Shown here: positions 33,813-45,518 of the stretch, in pieces
Layout: each line of letters starts with the position of its first letter
Position numbering within the stretch: the first letter of the stretch is position 1
NCBI RefSeq assembly: GCF_900115505.1
Contig: NZ_FOWQ01000003.1
Span: 248,001 to 312,000 of the forward strand
Direction: 5' to 3'
DNA from: Geodermatophilus dictyosporus
GTDB taxonomy: Bacteria > Actinomycetota > Actinomycetes > Mycobacteriales > Geodermatophilaceae
DNA length: 64,000 bases
Translations under genes and position numbers: made by a program
The notes under the pieces: model-generated
Seen by the model: the letters and a program-made list of their open reading frames with translations, nothing else
Database searches by the model: none
What the model was told of the DNA's origin: nothing

Positions 33813-35405
33813 TCAGAAGTCACCGCGGAGGCGCAGGCGCAGGGGGCGGCCGTCCGGGTCCTCGACCAGGCGGTAGACCGGGGTGGCCCAGAGGCGGGTG
33901 ACCCGCGACAGCTTCTCGGGACGGTGGTGGCGCAGCCGCCCGCGGGGGCGCGGGCCGCGGCGGCCGCCGTCGTGCCAGGCGTCCAGCTCGTCGGCGGCGG
34001 CCTCGAGCGTCGCCACGAACGCGGCGGGGTCGACCAGGTCGCCGTCCTCGCTGCCGTCGGCGGCCCGGTCGGTGTGCTCACGCCCCAGTGCCAGCCGCAG
34101 GTCGCGGGCGAAGGTGCGTGCGCCGTCGCCGGCACCGGAGGGGTCGCGTGGCTCTCGGGGGTCGAGCGTGGTGTCGAGGACGGCGCTGGACAGCTCGCTG
34201 TCGTGCGTCCACGAGCGGCGGTTGAAGTTGTCGCTGCCGACGCTGGCCCACACGTCGTCGACCACGCAGACCTTCGCGTGCACGTACACCGGTGTGCCCT
34301 CGTGGTTCTCGACGTCGTACACGTGCACCCGGTCCTGCCCGGCCCGGCGGCACATCTCGATCGCCTGCCAGCGCCCCACGTACTGCGGCCGCTCGACGAA
34401 GGCGCCCTCCTGGTCGGGGACGCGGGGGACCACGACCACCAGGTGCAGGTCCGGGTGGGCGGCCAGGGCCTCGGCGAACAGCCGCGCCACCTCGCCCGAC
34501 CACATGTACTGGTCCTCCAGGTACACCAGCCGGCGCGCCCGCTTGATCGCCTTGGAGTACCCCCGGGCCACCGACCGCTCGCCCTGCGGCGCGAACCGGT
34601 AGGGCGGGCGCATGGCCGGGTAGGTCCGCAGGTTCTGCACCACGTGCGGCCCGGCCGGCGGCGGCGGCGGCAGCTGCGGCGGCAGCGGGTCGCCCTCCAG
34701 CCGGGCGTGGTGCAGCTTGTCCCGGATCCACGCGATCGGGTGGTCGGTGTCGGGGCTGTTGGGGTCATCCCAGCGCTCGCGGAACACCGTGTCGAGCACC
34801 TGCACCGCCGGCCCGCGCAGTTCCAGCTGGACGTCGTGCCACGGCGGCGTCGGCCCGTAGGCCGAGGACATCGCCACCGCCTGGGGGTCGCCGCGGTGGC
34901 CGGCGTCGTCCCGGCGGCTGTGGCACAGGTCGATGCCGCCGACGAAGGCGACGTCCTTCGTCGGGTCCTGGTCGTGCCGGCAGACGACGAACTTCTGGTG
35001 GTGGCTGCCCAGCCGGCGCACCCGCTGGTCGAGGATCACCTCACCGCCACCGTGCTCGACCTCGCGGTCCAGCGCGCGGTTCTCCTCCTTGGAGAACGAC
35101 GCCGCGTCCAGGTGGGAGCGCCACACCAGGCCGCGGACGGTCACCCCGCGGCGCACCGCCTCGGTGAGCAGCTGCGCCACCGTCGGCCCGCCGGGGCGCA
35201 GCAGCTGGTCGGGGTCGCCGCGCCAGTCGGTGAAGAACAGGTGGTCGCCCTCGTCGAGCACCTCGACGCACTCGACGAGCCGGTCGAAGTAGGCGGTCCC
35301 GTGCAGCAGCGGGACGGCGAGGTTGCCCTCGGTGTAGGCGGGCAGGTCGGTCGCCGGGTTCCCCCGTTCCTCGGCGCTGAGCAGCCAGTCCTCGGGGTCG
35401 GTCAC
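33813..35405 (-). CDS. Phospholipase D-family protein
   Basis: Two HKD catalytic motifs: HHQKFVVCRHDQDPTKDVAF with GGIDLCHSR, and VHAKVCVVDDVWASVGSDN with FNRRSW. This 530-aa protein resembles phosphatidylserine/cardiolipin-synthase-like PLDs, but it is large and has no signal peptide or membrane segment. GTG 35405 gives a start VTDPEDWLLSAEERGNPATD; the open frame further upstream overlaps the lysC gene on the other strand and is not credible. Substrate unknown. It is probably transcribed alone; lysC is divergent. Confidence 0.88.
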   Translation of the reverse strand: MTDPEDWLLSAEERGNPATDLPAYTEGNLAVPLLHGTAYFDRLVECVEVLDEGDHLFFTDWRGDPDQLLRPGGPTVAQLLTEAVRRGVTVRGLVWRSHLDAASFSKEENRALDREVEHGGGEVILDQRVRRLGSHHQKFVVCRHDQDPTKDVAFVGGIDLCHSRRDDAGHRGDPQAVAMSSAYGPTPPWHDVQLELRGPAVQVLDTVFRERWDDPNSPDTDHPIAWIRDKLHHARLEGDPLPPQLPPPPPAGPHVVQNLRTYPAMRPPYRFAPQGERSVARGYSKAIKRARRLVYLEDQYMWSGEVARLFAEALAAHPDLHLVVVVPRVPDQEGAFVERPQYVGRWQAIEMCRRAGQDRVHVYDVENHEGTPVYVHAKVCVVDDVWASVGSDNFNRRSWTHDSELSSAVLDTTLDPREPRDPSGAGDGARTFARDLRLALGREHTDRAADGSEDGDLVDPAAFVATLEAAADELDAWHDGGRRGPRPRGRLRHHRPEKLSRVTRLWATPVYRLVEDPDGRPLRLRLRGDF

Positions 35406-35499
35406 CGCATGATCACATCGCGCGCGGCGGGGCGACGCAACGGGGCGGGACCGGACGTGAGCACGGCTTCCCGACCGCCCATCGGTAGCCTCATGCCCC

Positions 35500-37820
<2,321 letters not shown>

Positions 37821-37839
37821 AGCCCGCGACGGCGGCCCG

Positions 37840-39108
37840 GTGCGCAGCGCGACCCGCCCCCGGGCCGGCGCGCTTCGGGTCGCCGCACGGGCGGCGGTCG
37901 TGCTGGCACTGGTCGGGCTCGCCGCCGTCGTCTCGGTGGTGGTGCCCAACGACCCCTGGCACGACTTCTTCGACCTGCGGGTCTACCGCGGCGCGGTCGC
38001 CTCGTGGCTCGAGGGCCGGCCGCTCTACGACTACACCTACGGCCGCAGCCCCTACGGGTTCACCTACCCGCCGTTCGCCGCACTGCTGGTGGCGCCGATG
38101 GCGCTGCTGCCCGCCGCCGCCGTGGCGACCGGGCACACGCTGCTCAACGTCGCCGTCCTGACCGGGCTGACGTGGTGGCTGGTCACCCCCCTGGCCCGGC
38201 GGCACGGCTGGCCGCTGCCGTTCGCCTGGCTGGCCGCGGTGCCGGTGCTGTTCGTGCTCGAGCCGGTGCGGGAGACCATCGGCTACGGGCAGGTCAACCT
38301 GCTGCTCGCCGCGCTGGTGCTCGCCGACGTCGCGGCGCTGCGCCGGGGCTCCCGCTGGGCCGGGGTGGGCACCGGCCTGGCCGCGGCGGTGAAGCTGACC
38401 CCCGGCCTCTTCGTGGTGTACCTGCTGCTCACCGGACGGCGGCGGGCGGCCGGGGTCGCCACGGCCACGGCGGCGGCGGCCACCCTGCTGGCGTTCGCGG
38501 TGGCGCCGGCGACGTCGTGGCGGTTCTGGACGCAGACGCTGTGGCAGACCGAGCGCGTCGGCCGGCTGGACAAGACCTCCAACCAGTCGCTGCTGGGCGG
38601 CCTGGCCCGGCTCACCGACCCGGCCGACCCGCCGCGGCTGGTCTGGCTGCTGGCCGCCGTCGTCGTCCTGGTCGCCGTGGTGGCCCGCGCGGTGCGGGCG
38701 GGGCGGGCCGGTGACGACCTGGCCGGGGTCGCCCTCACCGGACTGGCGGCGTGCCTGGTCAGCCCGATCTCCTGGTCGCACCACTTCGTCTGGCTGGTGC
38801 CGGCGCTCGTCGTCCTCGTCGACGTCGCCGCCGGCACCCCGGCCGCCCCGGGCCGGTGGCAGGCCCGCGCCCGCGTCGCGGCCGGGACGCTGGCCGCGGT
38901 CACCGCGGTGGCGCTGGCCTCCTCGGCGATCTGGTTCGCCGAGGCCGACCCCGGCCACCACCACGACCTCGGCGTCGCCGGCCTGCTCGTCGAGGACCTG
39001 TGGCTGCTGCTGACGCTGGTCGTGGTGGTGGCGCTGCCGGTCAGGGCCGGACGTGCCGCAACGCGAAGGACAGCGCCGTCTCCACCTGCCGGATCGTCTC
39101 CTCGATGA
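37840..39108 (+). CDS. Glycosyltransferase family 87 (mannosyltransferase-like) membrane protein
   Basis: Polyprenyl-phosphate-mannose-type transferase of the GT87 family, 422 aa, about ten membrane segments. The first extracytoplasmic loop has the key acidic residue in FFDLRVYRGAVASWLEG, followed by PLYDYTYGRSPYGFTYPPFAAL, and further on KLTPGLFVVYLLLTGRRRA. Related mycobacterial enzymes extend PIM or arabinan chains. GTG 37840 lies 19 bases after asd. Its 3' end overlaps the convergent peptidase gene by 68 bases; the last ~20 residues are low-complexity. Confidence 0.85.
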   Translation: MRSATRPRAGALRVAARAAVVLALVGLAAVVSVVVPNDPWHDFFDLRVYRGAVASWLEGRPLYDYTYGRSPYGFTYPPFAALLVAPMALLPAAAVATGHTLLNVAVLTGLTWWLVTPLARRHGWPLPFAWLAAVPVLFVLEPVRETIGYGQVNLLLAALVLADVAALRRGSRWAGVGTGLAAAVKLTPGLFVVYLLLTGRRRAAGVATATAAAATLLAFAVAPATSWRFWTQTLWQTERVGRLDKTSNQSLLGGLARLTDPADPPRLVWLLAAVVVLVAVVARAVRAGRAGDDLAGVALTGLAACLVSPISWSHHFVWLVPALVVLVDVAAGTPAAPGRWQARARVAAGTLAAVTAVALASSAIWFAEADPGHHHDLGVAGLLVEDLWLLLTLVVVVALPVRAGRAATRRTAPSPPAGSSPR

Positions 39109-40858
39109 CCAGGGAGCCGTGGCCGGCGTCGAAGCGGTACACCTCGTGCGGCTTGCCGAGCTCCTGCAGGCGGCCCAGGTAGTTGTCGATCTGCCGGATG
39201 GGGCAGCGGGGGTCGTTGGCGCCGGCCACCACGAGCACCGGCGCGGCGACGGCCTCGACGTAGGTGATCGGCGAGGAGCGCACGTAGACGTCGCGCACCT
39301 CCTCCGGCGAGCCGCCGAACAGCGCCCGGTCGTAGGCGCGCAGTCCCTCCATCTCGTCCTCGTAGGCGGCCAGGTAGTCGGCCACCGGCACCTCGGCGAT
39401 GCCCGCGGCCCACCGCTCCGGCTGGGTGCCCAGGCCCAGGAGGGTGAGGAAGCCGCCCCACGAGCCGCCGGTGAGCACCGCCCGCCCCGGGTCGAGGAAG
39501 CCCTCGGCGACCAGCGCGTCGTACACCGCGGCGACGTCCTCGAGCTCGGTCAGCCCGGGCCGGCCGGTCAGCGCGTCGCGCCAGGCGCTGCCGTAGCCGG
39601 TGGAGCCGCGGTAGTTCACGTGCACGACGGCGTACCCGGCGTCGACGTAGGCCGCGCGCCGGGCGCGGTAGGAGTCGTCGTCGGCGGCCTCCGGGCCGCC
39701 GTGCACGAGGAAGGCGGTGGCGTACGGGGCCGGGCCGGCCGGGCGGACGACGAGCGCGTGCACGTCCCCGCCCGGGCCGGGCACCCAGCGGTCCTCCACC
39801 GGGTGGGCCGCCGGCGGCTCCTCGCCGGGCGCGGCGAGCACCACGGGCCCGTCGGCGCGGCGGATGACCGGGGGCCGCTCCGACGACGACCAGGCCAGCT
39901 CGACCGTGCCGTCGGGCCGGGCGGTGGCCCCGCGGACGACGCCGGTCGGGGTGTCCAGCCGCTCCAGCGTCCCGGTGGCCAGGTCGTAGCGGTACAGCTC
40001 GCTGCGGGCGGCGTGGTCGTGGCCGACGAGCAGCGCCCACCCGTCGGGGTACCAGCCGGCGGTCACGTCGCCGGGCAGGTCGAGGACGATCTCGGTCTCG
40101 GTGCCGTCGGCGACGTCCCAGACCAGCAGCTCCTCCCGGCCGCGGCGCTCGTGACCGACCAGCAGCCGCCGGTCGCCGGGCAGCGGCGCGAACTCCAGCG
40201 CGTGCAGGCCGCGGCCCTCGCCGTCCCACTTCTCGGCCACCACGTCGGGCGCGTCCTCGGTGGTGGTGGCGGTGCGCAGCACCCGCAGCGCCGGGTAGCG
40301 GGGGTCGCCGTGCTCGGAGTGCGAGACGACCAGCAGCTCGTCGTCGAGGGTGAGCGCGTCCACCGACGCCGGGTCCGCGTGCCGGTAGACCACCCGCGCG
40401 GTGCCGCCCGCGGGCGCCAGCCACAGCTCGCTGCCGTCGTCGGTGGACCGGCCGATCGCCACCAGCGACGAGCCGATCTCCAGGCCCGCCGGGTAGGCCG
40501 GCCCGACCTCCGGGACGGCGACCCGGTCCTCGCCGCCGGCGAAGGGCTGCACCATCCAGACGCCGAACTCGTCGCCGTCGGTGTCGGCGAACCACCAGAC
40601 GTCCTCGCCGTCGGGGGACAGCGTGCCGATCAGCGTGCCGTTGGGCCGGTCGGTGACCTGGCGGTGGGCCTCGGTGGTGCGGTCCCAGGCGTACTGCTCG
40701 ACGACGCCGCTGACGTCGGAGGCGTAGAGGCTGCGCTGCGGCGCGTGCAGCGCCCAGTCGGGCAGGCTGACGCGTGGCGCGCGGAACCGGGCCTGCCAGC
40801 GGGCGGTGACCTCCGGCGGGAGGCTGGCGGTCTCGGAGGCGGCGGGCTCGGCGTTCAC
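39041..40858 (-). CDS. S9-family prolyl oligopeptidase-like serine peptidase
   Basis: The 605-aa product has an N-terminal beta-propeller (about 60-360, with repeated WxxDxDGxE-type blades) and a C-terminal alpha/beta hydrolase. The nucleophile elbow is GGSWGGF, the oxyanion segment HGGPEA, and the acid and His lie in VAGANDPRCP and FDAGHGS. Intracellular acylaminoacyl- or dipeptidyl-peptidase activity is likely. GTG 40858 sits in GGGGAGGTG, so the ribosome site is very close; the true start could be a few codons downstream. Confidence 0.9.
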   Translation of the reverse strand: MNAEPAASETASLPPEVTARWQARFRAPRVSLPDWALHAPQRSLYASDVSGVVEQYAWDRTTEAHRQVTDRPNGTLIGTLSPDGEDVWWFADTDGDEFGVWMVQPFAGGEDRVAVPEVGPAYPAGLEIGSSLVAIGRSTDDGSELWLAPAGGTARVVYRHADPASVDALTLDDELLVVSHSEHGDPRYPALRVLRTATTTEDAPDVVAEKWDGEGRGLHALEFAPLPGDRRLLVGHERRGREELLVWDVADGTETEIVLDLPGDVTAGWYPDGWALLVGHDHAARSELYRYDLATGTLERLDTPTGVVRGATARPDGTVELAWSSSERPPVIRRADGPVVLAAPGEEPPAAHPVEDRWVPGPGGDVHALVVRPAGPAPYATAFLVHGGPEAADDDSYRARRAAYVDAGYAVVHVNYRGSTGYGSAWRDALTGRPGLTELEDVAAVYDALVAEGFLDPGRAVLTGGSWGGFLTLLGLGTQPERWAAGIAEVPVADYLAAYEDEMEGLRAYDRALFGGSPEEVRDVYVRSSPITYVEAVAAPVLVVAGANDPRCPIRQIDNYLGRLQELGKPHEVYRFDAGHGSLVIEETIRQVETALSFALRHVRP

Positions 40859-40923
40859 CTCCCCATCGTGCCCGCCCTGGTCGGCCTCCCGGTCCGGGGG
40901 TCCCAGGCCCTGCCCGGAACGCC

Positions 40924-41775
40924 TCAGCCCATGACCAGGCCCTCGATCGTGTGCTTCTGGGTTATCGGCGTCAGCTCGTCGACGACGGGGCAGCGCAGGT
41001 GGTCGCGCACCCGCTGGGGGAGCTGCGCCCAGTAGTCCCGGGTCACCGCGAGGTCGTGGTGCTCGTCGTTGCCGGCGCCGGGGGCGTCCACGCCGAGGAC
41101 CAGCACCGGGCGGGAGAGCTGCGAGTGGTTCTCCGTCCCGCGGTGCAGCGTCAGGGCGGAGCGGACCGAGATGTCGCCCATCTGCGGGTACTTGCGGACG
41201 GCGAGTGCCTCGTAGCGGCCGTACTCGGACCGCGGCGGGAACATCCCGTGGTCGAAGTCCTCGCCGGTCTCCCACTGCGTGCCCGGGGCGACCTCGAACG
41301 GGCCCATGTCCTCCGTCGTGTCGACCGTGGTCACGTTGAACGCGAGCGACGTCAGCCTGTGCTCCTCCCGCGACTCCCGCGGGCTGGGGAAGTCCCGGTG
41401 CCAGGGCTGGTCCTTCGCGCCGGGGAAGGGGGTGTCGAAGCCCACCTCGACGATCGTGTAGTCCGGTCCGAGGACGGCCTCGCAGGTCGCCCGCACCCAG
41501 GGGTGGTCGACGAGGTCGACGAACCCGCGCAGCGCCTCCGGGTGGATCTCCACGTACCAGCGGTTCGGCCCACGCCCGACGGCGCCGCCCTCCCGGCCGC
41601 GGGCCTCCTCGAAGGCGGCGTCCACGTCCTCGCGCAGCTGCTGCACCCAGGCGCGCGGGAAGGCGCCCTTGAGCGCGGTGATGCCGTCGGTGTGGAGCGC
41701 CTCGCGGATGGCGGCCCGGTCGATGCCGTCGTCCGTGCGCGCGCCGGGAGCGTCGGTGGGTGCGTCCGTGCTCAT
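40924..41775 (-). CDS. Phytanoyl-CoA dioxygenase-family Fe(II)/2-oxoglutarate oxygenase
   Basis: The 283-aa product has the facial triad: His126 and Asp128 in WHRDFP, and His211 in LTLHRGTENH; the 2-oxoglutarate Arg is likely Arg222 (SRPVLVLG). Other family segments are GITALKGAFPRAWVQQL and FEVAPGTQWETG. PhyH proteins hydroxylate lipids, compatible solutes or natural products; the substrate here is unknown. ATG 41775 follows GGGAGA. It is separate from the genes on both sides by 65-70 bases. Confidence 0.88.
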   Translation of the reverse strand: MSTDAPTDAPGARTDDGIDRAAIREALHTDGITALKGAFPRAWVQQLREDVDAAFEEARGREGGAVGRGPNRWYVEIHPEALRGFVDLVDHPWVRATCEAVLGPDYTIVEVGFDTPFPGAKDQPWHRDFPSPRESREEHRLTSLAFNVTTVDTTEDMGPFEVAPGTQWETGEDFDHGMFPPRSEYGRYEALAVRKYPQMGDISVRSALTLHRGTENHSQLSRPVLVLGVDAPGAGNDEHHDLAVTRDYWAQLPQRVRDHLRCPVVDELTPITQKHTIEGLVMG

Positions 41776-41845
41776 GCCGTCTCCCTCGTCCCTGTGGCGT
41801 CCGTCACCGTCCATGATGCGACGTCGGCGGCGCCCGGGCCCGTCG

Positions 41846-42976
41846 TCAGCGGCCTCCGGCGCCCGCCCCGGCCTGCGCCCCGGCCCGACGGCCGGCACCG
41901 CGTCGGGCGCGGTCGGCCATCGCCCGGGTGTGCTCGGCGGAGGCGTCGCGGACGTCGCCGATGAGCAGCTCGAGCACGTCCTCCAACGCCACCAGGCCGA
42001 CGGTCCGCCGCTCGCCCCCGTCGCTCTCCACCACGCCGCCCAGGTGCGCACCCTGCGCGCGCATCTCCGACAGCACCTCGGGCAGCTTCGTGCCCGGCGC
42101 CAGCGGAACCAGGGGCGTGACGAGGTCGTCGGCGATCGGCCGGTCGCGCTCGGCGGCCGGAGCGCCGAGCGCGTCCTTGACGTGCACGAAGCCGACCAGG
42201 GTGCCGTCGTCGCCCTGCACCGGGTAGCGGCTGAAGCCGTGCTCGGCGACGACGGCCTCCAGCTGCCGCGGCGTGGTCGAGCGCGGCACGGTGACCACGG
42301 TGTCCATCGGCAGCACCACGTCCTCGACGGCGTGCTGCTCGAACTGCAGCGCCCCGGCGGCCAGCTCGCTGACCTCGGTGCCGAGCAACCCCTCCCGCCG
42401 CGACTGGGTGATCATCGACCGGATCTCACCCTCGTCGAAGCTGGCCGCGACCTCGTCGGTGGGGGTCGCCCCGAACAGCCGCACGAAGACGTTGGCCGTG
42501 GTGTTGAAGAACCAGATGACCGGCTTGAGCAGCCGGGTGAAGGCGGCCAGCGCCGGCCCCAGGACGAGCGCCGCCCGGTCGGGACCGGCGATCGTGATGT
42601 TCTTCGGCACCATCTCGCCGAGCACCATGTGCAGCACGGTCACGATGGACAGGGCGATGACCAGCGCGATCGGGTGCAGCAGCGCGTCGGGGACGTGCAG
42701 GGCGTGCAGCGGGACCTCGATCAGGTGGGCGACGGCGGGTTCACCGACGGCGCCCAGGCCGAGGGAGCACAGCGTGATGCCCAGCTGGGCGCCGGCCATG
42801 TTCTGCGAGACGTTGCGCATCGCGGCCAGGGTCTTCACCGCTCGGGGAGCGCCGGTCGCGGCGCGCGGCTCGATCTGGTCGACCCGGGCGGAGACGAGCG
42901 CGAACTCCGCGGCGACGAAGAAGGCGTTGCCCAGCAGCAGCGCGACCAGGACCAGCAGGCTGACGACGTCGCTCAC
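41846..42976 (-). CDS. CNNM/CorC-type protein with CBS domains (second of pair)
   Basis: 376-aa DUF21 plus CBS-pair membrane protein. N-terminal membrane part with GNAFFVAAEFALVSARVDQ, MAGAQLGITLCSLGLGAVGEPAV and VLGEMVPKNITIAGP (about 1-170), then two CBS domains at about 200-340. The extra C-terminal CorC_HlyC domain present in its partner is absent here; the tail is Ala/Gly/Arg-rich. Such proteins bind or export Mg2+/Co2+ (family knowledge). GTG 42976 overlaps the upstream partner by 4 bases. Confidence 0.9.
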   Translation of the reverse strand: MSDVVSLLVLVALLLGNAFFVAAEFALVSARVDQIEPRAATGAPRAVKTLAAMRNVSQNMAGAQLGITLCSLGLGAVGEPAVAHLIEVPLHALHVPDALLHPIALVIALSIVTVLHMVLGEMVPKNITIAGPDRAALVLGPALAAFTRLLKPVIWFFNTTANVFVRLFGATPTDEVAASFDEGEIRSMITQSRREGLLGTEVSELAAGALQFEQHAVEDVVLPMDTVVTVPRSTTPRQLEAVVAEHGFSRYPVQGDDGTLVGFVHVKDALGAPAAERDRPIADDLVTPLVPLAPGTKLPEVLSEMRAQGAHLGGVVESDGGERRTVGLVALEDVLELLIGDVRDASAEHTRAMADRARRGAGRRAGAQAGAGAGGR

Positions 42977-44328
42977 GCCGCCGCCACCTTCTGCTCCGCG
43001 CGCTGCCGGGCCGACGCCGTCGCCCCGTGCGGCCGGACCACGGTCCGTTCGGCGCGGACCCGGCCGACCCGGCGGCCGTCGAGCGACTCCACGGTCAGCC
43101 GTGCCTCCTCGAGCTCCACGGTGTCGCCCTCCTCGGGCAGCCGCTGCAGCCGCTCGGCCAGGAAGCCGGCCAGCGTCTCGTAGCGCCCCTCGGGCACCGC
43201 GATGCCGGTCCGCTCGAGCACCTCGTCGGGCCGCAGCAGCCCCGACAGCAGCCAGTGGCCGTCGTCGATGCGGCGCAGCGTGCGCAGCGGGCGGTCGGTC
43301 TCGTCGGTGATCTCGCCGACCAGCTCCTCGACGATGTCCTCCAGCGTCACCACCCCGTGCGTGGCGCCCCACTCGTCGACGACCAGGGCGATCTGCAGGC
43401 CCTGCTCGCGCAGCAGGTCCACCAGCCGCTCCAGGCGCAGCGACGAGGGGACGGCGAGCACGGGGTCGGCCAGCTCCCCGGCGGTGCGGCGGGAGCGCTC
43501 GGCCTCCGGCACCGCAACCGCCCGCTTGACGTGCACCACGCCGGTGACCTCGTCGAGGTCGGAGCCGTAGACGGGGAACCGCGAGTTGCCGGACTCGGTC
43601 GCCGCGGTGATGACGTCGGCGGCGGTGGCGCTGGCCCGCAGCGTCCACAGCCGGGTGCGCGGGGTCATGACGTCGGTGGCGAACTTGGCGCGCAGACCCA
43701 GGGAGCGCTGCAGCAGCCGGGCGGCGACGGGGGAGAGGTCGCCCTCCTCGGCCGAGCGGCGGGCGACGGCGGCCAGCTCGTCGGCGCCGCGGGCGGAGTC
43801 GAGCTCCTCGCGCGGCTCGAAGCCCAGCCGCCGCACGATCGCGTTGGCCAGCCGCTGCAGGGCGTTGAGGAGGACGCCGGTGACCGCGGTGAACGCCCGC
43901 ATGCCCGGCGCGACGAAGCGGGCGACGCCGAGCGGGTTGGCGATGGCGAGGTTCTTGGGGCCGAGCTCGCCGAGCAGCATCTGCAGCGTGGTGGCCAGTG
44001 CCAGCGCCAGGCCGTAGGAGACCGCGGTGACCGCGCCGCCGGGCAGGCCGACCGCCTCCAGCGGGCCGCGCAGCAGCTGGCCGAGGGCGGGCTCGGCGAG
44101 GTAGCCGACCACCAGCGTGGTGAGCGTGATGCCCAGCTGGGCCGCCGACAGTTGGGTGGACAGCGACTTGAGCGCCGTCACGACGCCGCCGGCGCCCGCG
44201 TCGCCGGCGCGGGCGGCCTCCTCGGCACGCCCGCGGTCGACGGTGGTCAGCGAGAACTCGGCGGCGACGAAGAAGCCGGTGAGTGCGGTGAGCACCACGG
44301 CGGCGAGGAGGAGCAACCACTCGGTCAT
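42973..44328 (-). CDS. CNNM/CorC-type protein with CBS and CorC_HlyC domains (first of pair)
   Basis: 451 aa. DUF21 membrane domain (TGFFVAAEFSLTTVDRGR; SAAQLGITLTTLVVGYLAEPAL; LLGELGPKNLAIANP), two CBS domains about 210-330 (VHVKRAVAV; VDEWGATHGVVTLEDIVEELVGE by position), then a CorC_HlyC domain at about 355-440. Together with the overlapping downstream gene it forms the common actinobacterial pair. ATG 44328 lies just upstream of the tRNA-Pro terminator region. Confidence 0.92.
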   Translation of the reverse strand: MTEWLLLLAAVVLTALTGFFVAAEFSLTTVDRGRAEEAARAGDAGAGGVVTALKSLSTQLSAAQLGITLTTLVVGYLAEPALGQLLRGPLEAVGLPGGAVTAVSYGLALALATTLQMLLGELGPKNLAIANPLGVARFVAPGMRAFTAVTGVLLNALQRLANAIVRRLGFEPREELDSARGADELAAVARRSAEEGDLSPVAARLLQRSLGLRAKFATDVMTPRTRLWTLRASATAADVITAATESGNSRFPVYGSDLDEVTGVVHVKRAVAVPEAERSRRTAGELADPVLAVPSSLRLERLVDLLREQGLQIALVVDEWGATHGVVTLEDIVEELVGEITDETDRPLRTLRRIDDGHWLLSGLLRPDEVLERTGIAVPEGRYETLAGFLAERLQRLPEEGDTVELEEARLTVESLDGRRVGRVRAERTVVRPHGATASARQRAEQKVAAA

Positions 44329-44394
44329 CAGGCTCCCCGGTGCCCGCCACGCGGGTTCCCCAACCGGAACGGGCGATCCTGGCCCGGATACGAC

Positions 44395-44422
44395 TCAGGG
44401 GCCGCCCGAAGGCGGCCCCTGA
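44395..44422 (-). terminator. Terminator hairpin of tRNA-Pro
   Basis: On the minus strand, TCAGGGGCCGCC-TTCG-GGCGGCCCCTGA forms a perfect 12-bp stem closed by a stable C(UUCG)G tetraloop, 8 bases after the tRNA discriminator. No T-tract. Confidence 0.8.
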
Positions 44423-44429
44423 TCCGGAG

Positions 44430-44503
44430 TCGGGGTGACAGGATTTGAACCTGCGGCCTCGTCGTCCCGAACGACGCGCGCTACCAAGCTGCGCCACACC
44501 CCG
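44430..44503 (-). tRNA. tRNA-Pro, anticodon CGG
   Basis: All arms pair: acceptor CGGGGTG/CACCCCG, D arm GCGC..GCGC, anticodon stem CGTCG/CGACG with loop TTCGGGA (anticodon CGG), T arm GCAGG TTCAAAT CCTGT. Discriminator A at 44430, CCA not encoded. Reads CCG proline codons, the commonest in such GC-rich genes. Confidence 0.97.
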
Positions 44504-44516
44504 GGGTGCCTCGACC

Positions 44517-44522
44517 ACTGTA
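44517..44522 (-). promoter_or_regulatory. -10 element of tRNA-Pro
   Basis: TACAGT, 13 bases before the mature tRNA 5' end, within CTACAGTGGT, the same decamer as at the SRP RNA promoter. No clear -35. Confidence 0.5.
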
Positions 44523-44552
44523 GCCGAGCCGCGCCGCCGGCCCGGCGCCGGG

Positions 44553-45461
44553 TCACGACGGTCGCGCGGTCAGCGTCAGCAGCGTCGCCTCGGGCGGGCA
44601 GGCGAAGCGGGCCGGGGCGTAGGGGCTGGTCCCCAGCCCCGCGGAGACGTGCAGCCAGGTGCCGTTCGGGCGGCCGGGCGAGGGCTGCGCCCAGCGGTGC
44701 AGCCAGCGGGCGCGGGCCCGGTCGATGCCGCAGTTGGTCACCAGCGCGCCGTAGAGGGGGACGCGCAGCTGCCCGCCGTGGGTGTGCCCGCACAGCAGCA
44801 GGTCGTAGCCGTCGCCGGCGAACCGGTCGAGCACCCGGGGCTCGGGGGAGTGCGCCAGGCCGATGCGCAGGTCGGCGGCCGGGTCGGCCGGCCCCTCGAC
44901 CAGGTCGTAGCGGTCCCGCTCCAGGTGCGAGTCGTCGACGCCGGCGAAGGAGATCCGGCGGCCGGCCACGGTGAGCTCGCCGGTGGCGTTGGTGAGGTCC
45001 AGCCAGCCGCGGGCGGTCATCCCGTCGCGCAGGTCGCGCCAGGGCAGCTCCTGGCCGTGCACCCGCTTCCGGCTGCGGGTGAGGTAGTGGACCGGGTTCT
45101 TCGGCCGCGGCGCGAAGTAGTCGTTGGACGCCGTCACGAACGCGCCGGGCAGGTCGAGCAGCGGGTCGAGGGCGCGCAGCGTCGGGCCGACGGCGTCCAC
45201 GCCGGCCAGGTTGTCGCCGGTGTCGACGACGAGGTCGGGCTCGAGCTCGGCCAGCGCGGCCACCCACTGCTGCTTCGACCGCTGGCCGGCGGTCATGTGC
45301 AGGTCCGACAGGTGGAGCACGGTGAGCGGCGCGGAGCCGGGTGCCAGCACCGGGACGTCGAAGCGGCGCAGCGTCCACCGCGTGCGCTCGTACAGCGAGG
45401 CGTAGGCCAGCGTCGTGGTGCCCGCCGCGACGACGGCCGTGGGCAGCGTGTACCAGCGCAC
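44553..45461 (-). CDS. Membrane-anchored metallophosphoesterase
   Basis: Calcineurin-like phosphoesterase, 302 aa. An N-terminal hydrophobic segment (about 5-22) anchors it. Metal-binding motifs are HLSDLHMT, DTGDN, a variant SNDYF where most have GNHD, and GHTHGGQ. The family resembles YkuE-type phosphoesterases and the Rv3683 product; the substrate is not known. Divergent from the YqeY-like gene. Confidence 0.88.
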   Translation of the reverse strand: MRWYTLPTAVVAAGTTTLAYASLYERTRWTLRRFDVPVLAPGSAPLTVLHLSDLHMTAGQRSKQQWVAALAELEPDLVVDTGDNLAGVDAVGPTLRALDPLLDLPGAFVTASNDYFAPRPKNPVHYLTRSRKRVHGQELPWRDLRDGMTARGWLDLTNATGELTVAGRRISFAGVDDSHLERDRYDLVEGPADPAADLRIGLAHSPEPRVLDRFAGDGYDLLLCGHTHGGQLRVPLYGALVTNCGIDRARARWLHRWAQPSPGRPNGTWLHVSAGLGTSPYAPARFACPPEATLLTLTARPS

Positions 45462-45518
45462 GGCGCCGAGGGTACGGGCCGGGCCGGGGTGCTTGCCCCG
45501 TCGTGCCAGGCTGGGGCC

